Source of the DNA: Lawsonella clevelandensis
Lineage (GTDB): Bacteria; Actinomycetota; Actinomycetes; Mycobacteriales; Mycobacteriaceae
Direction of reading: 5' to 3'
Assembly (NCBI RefSeq): GCF_003241315.1
Contig: NZ_QFOZ01000011.1
Location: 1-64,000, forward strand
Length of the DNA stretch: 64,000 bases
The translations under genes were made by a program, and so were the position numbers. Below the pieces are notes generated by a model. That model was given only the letters and a program-made list of their open reading frames with translations, was not told the DNA's origin and searched no databases. Within the stretch, counting starts at the first letter, position 1; every line of letters starts with the position of its first letter. Below are positions 1 through 7,284 of this stretch, one piece after another.

Positions 1-201
1 GTTACCAGTCTTTTTCCTGCAGATACAGGCTTCATCACACCACTAATCTTCTTCTCGATCTTCGTCACCAAAATAATGACCGCGCACAGTAAACCACACT
101 CCTTTCTCCCATGGAGGTCCTACTTCTCCTTGCTTCGCACCACAGAAGCCTATGAAAGTTCCTATTTTTCTGTGCGAACTGCAGAATTTTTCTTTCGCTG
201 A
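1..201 (+). other. possible 3' end of a membrane-protein gene cut by the window edge
   Basis: Frame 1 is open from the first base to a TGA at 199-201 (66 codons). It would encode a hydrophobic stretch (FITPLIFFSIFVTKIM) followed by a polar, aromatic-rich tail. I do not recognise the family, and an open frame of this length could arise by chance. The rest of 202-485 is comparatively AT-rich and holds no gene, tRNA or strong hairpin that I can see. It probably contains the promoter of the downstream lipase. Confidence 0.25.
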
Positions 202-485
202 TGGTCGATTATTTCTTCAGTAATGGCAGGCCATCCTTTTGGGACTTGCAGACTATTTCCTCAAGGCTGTCAGAATCTGTTTACGACCAGCAGAATGTTC
301 CTTGCCACCAGGGTATTTCTTAGAAAGACCATGTTGAAAAAGGCCTATAGTGTTTGTTCTCTGCGCCATATAATTGCCACTGGTGGTAATAGCGCTTGAC
401 CGATTCACAGTATTTGTCAACTATTACTCATATACGTTTATTAATCTGTCCAGACCCGACGGGGTCACGTCCCGAGGATTACCTC

Positions 486-1580
486 ATGCACAGCAAGATT
501 ATTCGTACTGCGGCTGGTTTCTTTGCTAGCTGCGCTGTTCTTACCGGCACTGTTACTGTTGCCCAGGCGACTCCGCTTACAGACCTACCAACTAACCTGC
601 CAGCTGAACTACCAGCTGCAGGTGAAGGTTTCCTCCGGACCGCCCCCAATGTTCCTGTCCACAAGGCCAGCTACGGTCCTGACACCTCACTTGCGCAGGC
701 CCGCAAAGCGGCTGGCGTTACCACAGGTCAGCCCTGGCCCTATGCCGATCCGCAAAATACTGAGATCCCGGATCCCAGTGTTTACAGCACTGTCCCGGAA
801 ATTCGTACCCCGGGTTGTAAACTGACCAAGCAGCACCCGTACCCGGTTGTTCTTGTTCATGGTACGTGGGCCAATGCGCAGAAGTGGGAGGATCTTGCTC
901 CTTTCCTGCAGCAGCAGGGCTACTGCATCTTCGCCATGAACTATGGTTTTGATGCGCGTTCCGCCATCTATCACAACGCTAAGGCCGGCAAGTTCGCCAC
1001 CAACAATATTTATTCTTCTGCCATTGAGCTGAATAACTACGTCAATAAGGTTCTAAAGCTTACTGGCGCTAAAAAAGTTGACCTCATTGGCCATTCACAG
1101 GCTGGTCTAGTCTTCCACCTGTGGATGCATGATTTCCGCGGAAACCTTCGCACTAAGCATTCCATCACCCTTGCCGGTACTAACCACGGCACCACTATGA
1201 TGGGTCTTTCCGCTTTCCCCGTGTGGCAGTTCCCCACTTTGGCCAGGGATCTTTCCGCTATTCTTTCAAGTGCCGCTATCCAGCAGCTAGTGGGTTCTCC
1301 GATGGTGCGTTACATTAATTCGCTTCCGGATTCCATGCCCGGCGTGCGCTACACGGCAATTGCTACGAAGCATGACATGACGTCTACCCCTTACGATGCA
1401 ACCTTCTTGAAGGCTCTTCCGGGTGCGGTTGTTCATAATGTGACGGTTGAGGATGTGTGTAAGCCTGGTGAGACGCTCAGCCACAATAAGCTCACCACGA
1501 ATAAGTCCGTGCAGGTTCTTATTCTTCGTGCTCTGCAGGATGCGCAGATAACGTGTGCTGGCACTCAGTGGGCTCGCTAA
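486..1580 (+). CDS. secreted triacylglycerol lipase/esterase (alpha/beta hydrolase)
   Basis: Predicted exported lipase of 364 residues. The N-terminus is a signal peptide (basic start, hydrophobic core about residues 8-27, likely cleavage after AQA). VVLVHGTW near residue 121 is the oxyanion-hole loop, and GHSQAG holds the probable nucleophile Ser204. An Asp in KHDMTSTPYD and a His in TLSHNK near the C-terminus are candidates to complete the triad. A TTG at 396 would extend the frame, but ATG 486 directly precedes the signal peptide and has a weak GAGG upstream, so I chose it. It resembles the lipase at 55909-56949, which shares the VLVHG and QGYC(I/V)(F/Y)AMN blocks. The family hydrolyses ester bonds of lipids outside the cell; the actual substrate is unknown. 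A strong hairpin follows the gene. Confidence 0.85.
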   Translation: MHSKIIRTAAGFFASCAVLTGTVTVAQATPLTDLPTNLPAELPAAGEGFLRTAPNVPVHKASYGPDTSLAQARKAAGVTTGQPWPYADPQNTEIPDPSVYSTVPEIRTPGCKLTKQHPYPVVLVHGTWANAQKWEDLAPFLQQQGYCIFAMNYGFDARSAIYHNAKAGKFATNNIYSSAIELNNYVNKVLKLTGAKKVDLIGHSQAGLVFHLWMHDFRGNLRTKHSITLAGTNHGTTMMGLSAFPVWQFPTLARDLSAILSSAAIQQLVGSPMVRYINSLPDSMPGVRYTAIATKHDMTSTPYDATFLKALPGAVVHNVTVEDVCKPGETLSHNKLTTNKSVQVLILRALQDAQITCAGTQWAR

Positions 1581-1647
1581 ACCTAGTTATCCCCCACAAT
1601 TGCATCTGTAATGCGTATACATACTGATAATGCATAAGAGCTGCAGA

Positions 1648-1689
1648 AAAGTTATGCCCCCGCTACCAATTGAGCGGGGGCATAACTTT
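1648..1689 (+). terminator. bidirectional intrinsic terminator
   Basis: A perfect 17-bp stem (1648-1664 with 1673-1689) closes an 8-base loop. A-rich sequence precedes it and T-rich sequence follows, so it can end the lipase transcript on the plus strand and the GlsB-like transcript on the minus strand. Confidence 0.85.
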
Positions 1690-1761
1690 ATTTGTGTGCC
1701 GATATGTATCCGTATTGGCACTTATTTACGTGTTTGTATCGGCGTGTGTTTGTGGTGATGG

Positions 1762-2028
1762 CTAATTCTTGTGGGTCTTGATGGCCTTGACAATCCAAAT
1801 GATGAGGCAGGCACCCAGGAAAGCGGTGACGAAACTCCAGAAGAATCCGGCGCTGTCTTTGCCAAGGGCGAAGCCGAGAATAGCTCCGCCGATTAAACCG
1901 CCTGCTACGCCGGCGCCAATGTTGGCCCATACGCCCATCTGCTCATCGGTCTTCATGACCTTTGAGGCAAGCCAGCCTGCAAGTCCACCAAAAATAATCC
2001 AGCCTAGGAATCCAAAGGCGAGATGCAT
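1762..2028 (-). CDS. GlsB/YeaQ/YmgE family stress-response membrane protein
   Basis: Small integral membrane protein of 88 residues with three hydrophobic segments. It shows the glycine-rich pattern of the transglycosylase-associated family (PF04226): GWIIFGGLAGWLASKVM near the start, then an IGAGVAGGLIGGAILG block. Members are induced by envelope or general stress in several bacteria, but their biochemical role is not established. The ATG at 2028 has a good Shine-Dalgarno sequence (GGAAGGA) 7-8 bases upstream. It stands alone between the shared terminator at 1648-1689 and the DyP peroxidase gene, which is also on the minus strand and could be co-transcribed. Confidence 0.88.
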   Translation of the reverse strand: MHLAFGFLGWIIFGGLAGWLASKVMKTDEQMGVWANIGAGVAGGLIGGAILGFALGKDSAGFFWSFVTAFLGACLIIWIVKAIKTHKN

Positions 2029-2096
2029 GAGCTATTCCTTCCGTGAGTTTCTACAGTTATTACGGTCAACACCAGAGCGGTGATGTTTAATCCTCT

Positions 2097-3008
2097 TTAG
2101 TCCTCGTCGTCATCCTCGGGGAGGAATTTCAGCATGGCTTCCACGCTGGGGATGACGAACCAGGCGGAACCGGTGACGTGCATAAAGTTCATGATGGTGT
2201 CGTGGACACCGTCGGAGCCTGTCATGCGGTCGATCATGTCTTCTAGTTTCCACTGCTCGTTGGTGAAGCCAACGAAGAGGGTGCCGTGGTGGTGCATGTC
2301 TCCGTAGGCGACGTTGCGGCGCCATACTTTTATTTCGCGTTCGTCGGTGTCAATGTTGGTGCGGGCAACGTGAGCGGAGACGGGTTTTACGTCGTCATCG
2401 AATTCAATGTTGTCCAGTTTGGTGCGGCCGATTGCTTGTTCTTGTTCCGGCACGCTGGTTTCGTACCAGTTGAATTTTGTGTGCTCGAAGGGTTGGAAGA
2501 GGAGGATGGAGGATCCGGCGCCTGGCTGTCCATCTGGTACAGCCACATGCTGCGGGGCTTCTAGACGGCCGGGGTTTTCGGTGCCGTCAACGAAACCGGT
2601 AAGGTCCAGGTTTCCGTGGTAGCCCCAGCCGCGATGCTCGGAGGTCATGCGAACATTATTTCCGAAGTTGATAATGATTTCCCGGGCCCAGTCCCAGCAT
2701 GCGTCCATTCCTGCGGCACTGATCCAGATCCAGAAATCGTGTTGCTCGGCGGGCATGGTGAAACCGTCTTCGCCTTTTGCCTCAGAAAAGTCGTGCACGT
2801 TTGCTGGGATGTCCTCTGCATCTGCTATTTCTGCCCAGAGACTGGGGCGGACGCCCACCACCACATTCACCATATCGGTGGTGGCGGGGTTGCCGGCTAC
2901 GGCGAGAGTTTGTAGTGCTTCTTGCACGTTAGCTCCGGCGGTAAGGTCAAAGGTAAGAAAGAGATGTTCTGTTGCCCCGAAGGCAAATAGTCCAGACTGT
3001 GCGTTCAT
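2097..3008 (-). CDS. Dyp-type heme peroxidase
   Basis: Dye-decolorizing peroxidase of 303 residues, a normal length. The family signature GFVDGTENP places the distal catalytic Asp at residue 141. The probable proximal heme ligand is His213 in SAHVARTN, and the distal Arg lies in VWRRN near 230. There is no signal peptide, so the enzyme is probably cytosolic or carried in an encapsulin, but no encapsulin gene is visible nearby. The family uses H2O2 to oxidise dyes or phenolic compounds; the natural substrate is unknown. The acidic C-terminus (EDDDED) has no obvious cargo-loading peptide. It is divergent from the serpin gene, with only 69 bases between the starts. Confidence 0.93.
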   Translation of the reverse strand: MNAQSGLFAFGATEHLFLTFDLTAGANVQEALQTLAVAGNPATTDMVNVVVGVRPSLWAEIADAEDIPANVHDFSEAKGEDGFTMPAEQHDFWIWISAAGMDACWDWAREIIINFGNNVRMTSEHRGWGYHGNLDLTGFVDGTENPGRLEAPQHVAVPDGQPGAGSSILLFQPFEHTKFNWYETSVPEQEQAIGRTKLDNIEFDDDVKPVSAHVARTNIDTDEREIKVWRRNVAYGDMHHHGTLFVGFTNEQWKLEDMIDRMTGSDGVHDTIMNFMHVTGSAWFVIPSVEAMLKFLPEDDDED

Positions 3009-3077
3009 GGCTTACATTCTACCCATCGCACTACGCTCATTCCTGGTATTAGGCTGGCAAAGACGTAGGGTATAAGG

Positions 3078-4253
3078 GTGAATCAAAACGCTTTTCCCAC
3101 GTGTAATGGTCCGTTGCGTAGTGCGCTTGCCCCGAAGGCGTACCAGTTAGGCCTTACCGCCGTGCAGTCCATGGCGAAGCAGCCTGGCTCTATAGCCGAC
3201 CGAGTGGCGGAAAGCCGTAATTTTCTTACGTCTCCTGTGTGTCTCAACATGGCGTTGGTTACCGCTGCGGCGGGTGCCGCCGGGCATACTCTGGACGACA
3301 TACTAGATGTATTGTGTGTGTCCCATAAGGCTAATCTACGGGAAATTTCTGACACTATTGCTGCTATTTCTGATGGTGTTTCTACCGCCACGCGGGCGGT
3401 TTCCCAGCGGGGGCTTCCTCTTCAGCGAGGTTTTGCGGCCACGATGGCAACGCTGGGTGGCACGATGCATCATGTTAACTTTGCTGATACGGAAAAGGCC
3501 CGCCATAATCTTGATAATTGGGTGTACCGCAACACAAAAGGACTTATTCCCACGTCTGGTATAACGGTTACTGCCGACACTGTTATTGTGTTGCAAAGTG
3601 TTATGGCACTCACTGCGTCCTGGGAGGAGCCCTTCCCCGTCAACAACACGGAGGATACTGATTTCTTCCTGATGAGTGGGGAGCGTAGTCGCTGCCGCAT
3701 GATGTCCCTTACCCATAATCTTCTCTATGGGGAATATGAGGGCTGGCGTGCCACAACACTTCCCTACGTGGGGGGCGTGAGCTGCGATATTATTGTTCCC
3801 CCGGAGGGTGCCAGTCCACTGAAGGCAACCCCGGGAATTATTATTGGTGCTCTTCAGGCGGTGAAGGAGTCCTCACGTTTACCGCTTACGGTGAAACTTC
3901 CCCGGATTCATACGAGTTCTTCGGATAGTCTTCGGTCTTCTCTTGGTTGTATGGGGTTGGCGAGTCTTTTTGAGAACGCTGACTTTAGCGCAATGTCGCC
4001 GCAGGTAAAAGGCATCGACGATTATGTTCAGCAGGTAATACTTGATGTTGACGAGCACGGTACGCAGGCTGCTGCAGCTGTGGAAATGATGTCATTCACG
4101 TCTGCCCGCATTGGGGCGCGCACACCCCACCCGCCGTTGACGTGCGACCACCCGTTCCTTCTTGTTATTCGGGACGAGACAACGGACGTGCCAGTGTATA
4201 TGGGGGCTATTCACAAGCCAGATAATAACGAGCCAGATAATGGAGCCGCTTAG
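3078..4253 (+). CDS. serpin-family serine protease inhibitor
   Basis: Protein of 391 residues, the length of a full serpin core. The hinge of the reactive-centre loop is intact (EHGTQAAAAVEM), and the C-terminal strand has the usual DHPFLLVIRD motif. These are the features of inhibitory serpins, which trap target proteases covalently. Counting from the hinge, the loop before DHPF is about seven residues longer than in alpha-1-antitrypsin and contains two Arg residues (SARIGAR), so trypsin-like targets are possible; this is inference. No signal peptide is seen, so export is uncertain. The start is GTG 3078, with no clear ribosome-binding site. The last ten bases, including the stop codon, overlap the 3' end of the convergent tRNA-Thr gene. 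Serpins are sporadic in bacteria and horizontal acquisition is plausible. Confidence 0.92.
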   Translation: MNQNAFPTCNGPLRSALAPKAYQLGLTAVQSMAKQPGSIADRVAESRNFLTSPVCLNMALVTAAAGAAGHTLDDILDVLCVSHKANLREISDTIAAISDGVSTATRAVSQRGLPLQRGFAATMATLGGTMHHVNFADTEKARHNLDNWVYRNTKGLIPTSGITVTADTVIVLQSVMALTASWEEPFPVNNTEDTDFFLMSGERSRCRMMSLTHNLLYGEYEGWRATTLPYVGGVSCDIIVPPEGASPLKATPGIIIGALQAVKESSRLPLTVKLPRIHTSSSDSLRSSLGCMGLASLFENADFSAMSPQVKGIDDYVQQVILDVDEHGTQAAAAVEMMSFTSARIGARTPHPPLTCDHPFLLVIRDETTDVPVYMGAIHKPDNNEPDNGAA

Positions 4254-4316
4254 GAGAATCGAACTCCTGACCTATTCATTACGAGTGAATCGCTCTACCG
4301 ACTGAGCTAAAGCGGC
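4244..4316 (-). tRNA. tRNA-Thr (anticodon CGT)
   Basis: The reverse complement folds into a complete cloverleaf. The acceptor is GCCGCTT paired with AAGCGGC plus discriminator T, the D arm is GCTC/GAGC, and the anticodon stem is ATTCA/TGAAT around loop CTCGTAA (anticodon CGT). The T arm is AGGAG/CTCCT with TTCGATT. No CCA is encoded. It reads ACG codons. Its 3' end overlaps the stop codon of the convergent serpin gene. Confidence 0.96.
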
Positions 4317-4387
4317 ACGCACTCACGAAGGAGTGCACGTTAACTTTAGCGGAGGATAGCAGTTAAAGAAAAATAATGCCGTCAATT

Positions 4388-5692
4388 TTACCGTGCGACT
4401 AAAGCCAGGCTAATGCGGGCTACCATACCACCCACGGCCACTTCTGGCTTCACATTCTGGCTAATTTCTGCACGTGTCGCCATCACAACATCAATGCAGC
4501 GTAGTAGCGCCTCTGGCGAAAACGCACGAGCCATAGCAGCCGTCGCCCGCTGCGCATCCACGTGTACCACCTCTACTGATGCACCTGTGGCCTGCATTAA
4601 TGCATCGCGGTAGAAGGTTGCCAAATCGGTTAGCGACAAATCTATGGAATCCCGCATCATGCGGGTTTCGCGACGTTTCTGCGCATCCGCTAAATCTTTC
4701 AGCGCACCTGCGGAGCCGCGTAAAGCACCAGCCGCACTCTTTCCGGTTCCTCCTGCCCCAAGCGCTGTGCGTAGTTCCTCAGTTTCTTGCTCTGATATGT
4801 CCTTATTAGCGGCCACGGCAGCGGCCCGCGCGTCCTGTACCATGCGTACAGCCAGATCGTATCCGTGGCCGGGCCGCATTGTTGCCTGTCCCAACTCTAG
4901 GATACGGTGCCGGCGGTTACGCGCCTCCTCCGAGCGGAGAAGAGCCCGCGCCCGCCCAATATGGGCGCCCGATACTGCCGCCGCCCAGCGGGCCTGCTCC
5001 GGACTGGCTCCCTCCCGCTCTAGTAACTCTGCTATGGCATCTGTACTGGGCATGCGAATATAGACGTGCCGGGTGCGGGACCGGAGTGTCAACATGATGT
5101 CCTGCGGATCATCGGAGGGGGCACAGAGAATAAAAACCGTATGTGAGGGAGGCTCCTCCACCGCTTTTAAAAGCGCATTCCCGGCCTGCTCCGTGAGCCG
5201 ATCCGCGTCCTCGATAATGACGATCTGCCAGTGTCCGGTGGCGGGGAACGTACTGGCACGCGTCACAATGCCGCGGATTTCTTTTACCGAAATGGTGAGA
5301 CCTTCGGGGCGCACTACCGTGACATCGGGGTGACGGTCCTCCATTACCGCACGGCAAGAATCGCATGTTCCGCAGCCGGGTTCGTCTGCGTTATCGCATT
5401 GGAGTGCCGCCGCGAAACACCGTGCCGCCACGGAACGCCCCGAGCCGGGCGGGCCAGTAAAAAGCCACGCGTGCGTCATCTCCGCACTGGCTTTACCCGT
5501 CTTACCAGCAGACGTTAGCGTGGACGTAGGCGCGCCCACAGATGTGGACTCAGATTGTTGAGCCGGTGCGACAGTACCACCGGTTGTGCTGGTACCGTCG
5601 GCCGCTACTATCATTGCGCGGGCGGCGCGGGCAGCAGCGCGTAGTTGCGTGACAACATCTTCCTGGCCTGCCAGGCGATCAAAAACACTCAC
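4388..5692 (-). CDS. holB: DNA polymerase III subunit delta' (clamp-loader component)
   Basis: AAA+ clamp-loader subunit of 434 residues that helps place the beta clamp on primed DNA. N-terminal MSVFDRLAGQEDVV is typical. A P-loop-like GPPGSGRS follows near residue 80. A zinc-binding cluster (CDNADEPGCGTCDSCR) and IIEDADRLT with GNALLKAVEEPP are the classic delta' motifs. A Ser/Thr/Gly-rich insert of about 40 residues sits between the first helix and the P-loop. The start is GTG 5692. Position and order (holB near topA) match Rv3644c of M. tuberculosis. It reads toward the tRNA-Thr gene and is downstream of a symporter gene on the same strand. Confidence 0.93.
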   Translation of the reverse strand: MSVFDRLAGQEDVVTQLRAAARAARAMIVAADGTSTTGGTVAPAQQSESTSVGAPTSTLTSAGKTGKASAEMTHAWLFTGPPGSGRSVAARCFAAALQCDNADEPGCGTCDSCRAVMEDRHPDVTVVRPEGLTISVKEIRGIVTRASTFPATGHWQIVIIEDADRLTEQAGNALLKAVEEPPSHTVFILCAPSDDPQDIMLTLRSRTRHVYIRMPSTDAIAELLEREGASPEQARWAAAVSGAHIGRARALLRSEEARNRRHRILELGQATMRPGHGYDLAVRMVQDARAAAVAANKDISEQETEELRTALGAGGTGKSAAGALRGSAGALKDLADAQKRRETRMMRDSIDLSLTDLATFYRDALMQATGASVEVVHVDAQRATAAMARAFSPEALLRCIDVVMATRAEISQNVKPEVAVGGMVARISLALVAR

Positions 5693-5754
5693 GCGACACT
5701 ACCTCAACGTCTTCTTGTGCAAGTGCATACTTGCTGTACTTGCCATACTATCCG

Positions 5755-7155
5755 CTAGTGCTGCGGCTTTTCATCCTCCTGCTGTTTATTTCTCCGTTGC
5801 TTATTTCGTCGTACACGGCAAGGTTGTGGCGCAGTCTCTGCAGTCTCAATACCTGCAGCGGCGGCGTCAGAGTGTGCAAGCCCGGTAGCATCGGCGGTGG
5901 CTTGCGCATTCGCCATATTTTCCGCCGTGGTAGGCATGTCCAACTGTTTACTGCTCATACCTTCCAGAATTGCGGCGAGAGCACCATCACCGGTCACGTT
6001 CGTGGCGGTACCGAAGGAGTCCTGCGCTAAATGCAGGGCAATAATAAGAGCGATCATAGTGGGACTAAAGCCCAGCATGGACTGCAGTGCACCTACCGCG
6101 GTCATGACGGCGCCGCCGGGAACACCGGGGGCAGCCACCATCATCACACCCAGAACCAGGATCAGCGGAATCATGGAACTGAATCGGGGAACGTGGCCTT
6201 GCACCATGGTGGAGACGGCTGCCGAACAGCTCGTAATAGTAATCATGGAACCGGCCAGGTGAATATTGGCATTTAGAGGAATAGCGAAGTCAGCAATGCG
6301 GGAATGCACGCCGGCTTCTTTAGCCGACCGGAGGGTAACGGGAATAGTGGCGGCGGAAGATTGCGTGCCCAGGGCTGTTACATAGGCGGGCATCATGCGT
6401 TTCAGGAAGGTAAAGGGATTCCGTTTGCGCACTAGTCCAGCAACACCGTAGAGCAGGAGGAGGAAAACCCAGTGCAGGACCAGAACCATCACAAACACTT
6501 TGCCGAACACGCGGAGAATGTGCTGTACTTCCCCGGCATACGTCATGTTGGCGAACACGGAGAGAATGTAGATAGGGAGTAGCGGAATGATGACGTAGCT
6601 GAGGAATTTCTCAACAATGGACCGGAAGTCCTCCGCCAGGTCATACATGCGGGTGGAGGACAGCCCCGTCATACCAAGCCCCAGGAGGAACGCGAAAATG
6701 AGGGCGGTGGTAACGGACATGATGGGTGGAAGTGTAAACGGTAGATTTTCCGTTCCGTTTGCGTCCACGGTAACGCCATAGGGTTTAACGAGCGAGGCGG
6801 AAGGATTGGTGACGGCTGCCGCTGTGGACCCATTGAGGATATGCGGGTACAGGAGGGACGCCACAATAAGTGCCATAAAGCCGGCCAGAATTGTGGACAC
6901 GTAGGCGATGGCGACGGCTTTGCCAAGCATTTTCCCTGCGCCACGGCCAATGGAGCCAATACCAGGGGCGATGAATCCCAGGATAATGAGCGGAATGGCG
7001 AAGCCTAAGAGCTGGTTAAACAGCATGCCAAAAGTGGCGAAAATACGTACTGGTATGTCGGTGTTACCACGGTGGCTTGCCCACCCTACGAGGATGCCTA
7101 ACAGAATGGCAACAAGGATCCATACCAGTAGCGGAATCTTACGAATTATACGCAC
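5755..7155 (-). CDS. dicarboxylate/amino acid:cation symporter (DAACS family), copy 1
   Basis: Secondary transporter of 466 residues that should import dicarboxylates or acidic amino acids with Na+ or H+. It has eight or so hydrophobic segments and the conserved re-entrant and transport core region, seen as LGTQSSAATIPVTLRSA and the later FGTATNVTGDGA. The C-terminal tail is cytoplasmic, charged and rich in Lys, Arg and Gln. The start is GTG 7155, matching the N-terminus of the paralogue at 10955-12238 (M-R-x-I-R-K-I-P-L-L). No good ribosome-binding site precedes it. A set of AGCGTGAC repeats lies just upstream and may be its operator. The two copies share long identical DNA stretches, for example across the region encoding STRMYDLAEDFRSI, and lie head to head around topA. 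Confidence 0.9.
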   Translation of the reverse strand: MRIIRKIPLLVWILVAILLGILVGWASHRGNTDIPVRIFATFGMLFNQLLGFAIPLIILGFIAPGIGSIGRGAGKMLGKAVAIAYVSTILAGFMALIVASLLYPHILNGSTAAAVTNPSASLVKPYGVTVDANGTENLPFTLPPIMSVTTALIFAFLLGLGMTGLSSTRMYDLAEDFRSIVEKFLSYVIIPLLPIYILSVFANMTYAGEVQHILRVFGKVFVMVLVLHWVFLLLLYGVAGLVRKRNPFTFLKRMMPAYVTALGTQSSAATIPVTLRSAKEAGVHSRIADFAIPLNANIHLAGSMITITSCSAAVSTMVQGHVPRFSSMIPLILVLGVMMVAAPGVPGGAVMTAVGALQSMLGFSPTMIALIIALHLAQDSFGTATNVTGDGALAAILEGMSSKQLDMPTTAENMANAQATADATGLAHSDAAAAGIETAETAPQPCRVRRNKQRRNKQQEDEKPQH

Positions 7156-7193
7156 GGAAAAACATTACCGCGGAGGGGAAAATTCTCTCCTAT

Positions 7194-7241
7194 AGCGTGA
7201 AGCAATATGCTTGTCACGCTATGCGTTATTTTCGTCACGCT
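7194..7241 (-). promoter_or_regulatory. putative operator: AGCGTGAC repeats upstream of symporter copy 1
   Basis: On the minus strand the octamer AGCGTGAC occurs twice (7241-7234 and 7220-7213), exactly 21 bases apart. An inverted copy of the core follows (plus-strand AGCGTGA at 7194-7200). A 21-base spacing puts the repeats on the same helix face, as expected for a regulator binding in tandem. It lies 39-86 bases before the symporter start. The regulator is unknown. The paralogue at 10955 lacks these repeats, so the copies may be regulated differently. Confidence 0.45.
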
Positions 7242-7284
7242 TCTATTGTGGCGATATATCTTGTCACACAAGTGAAGCAGAACA

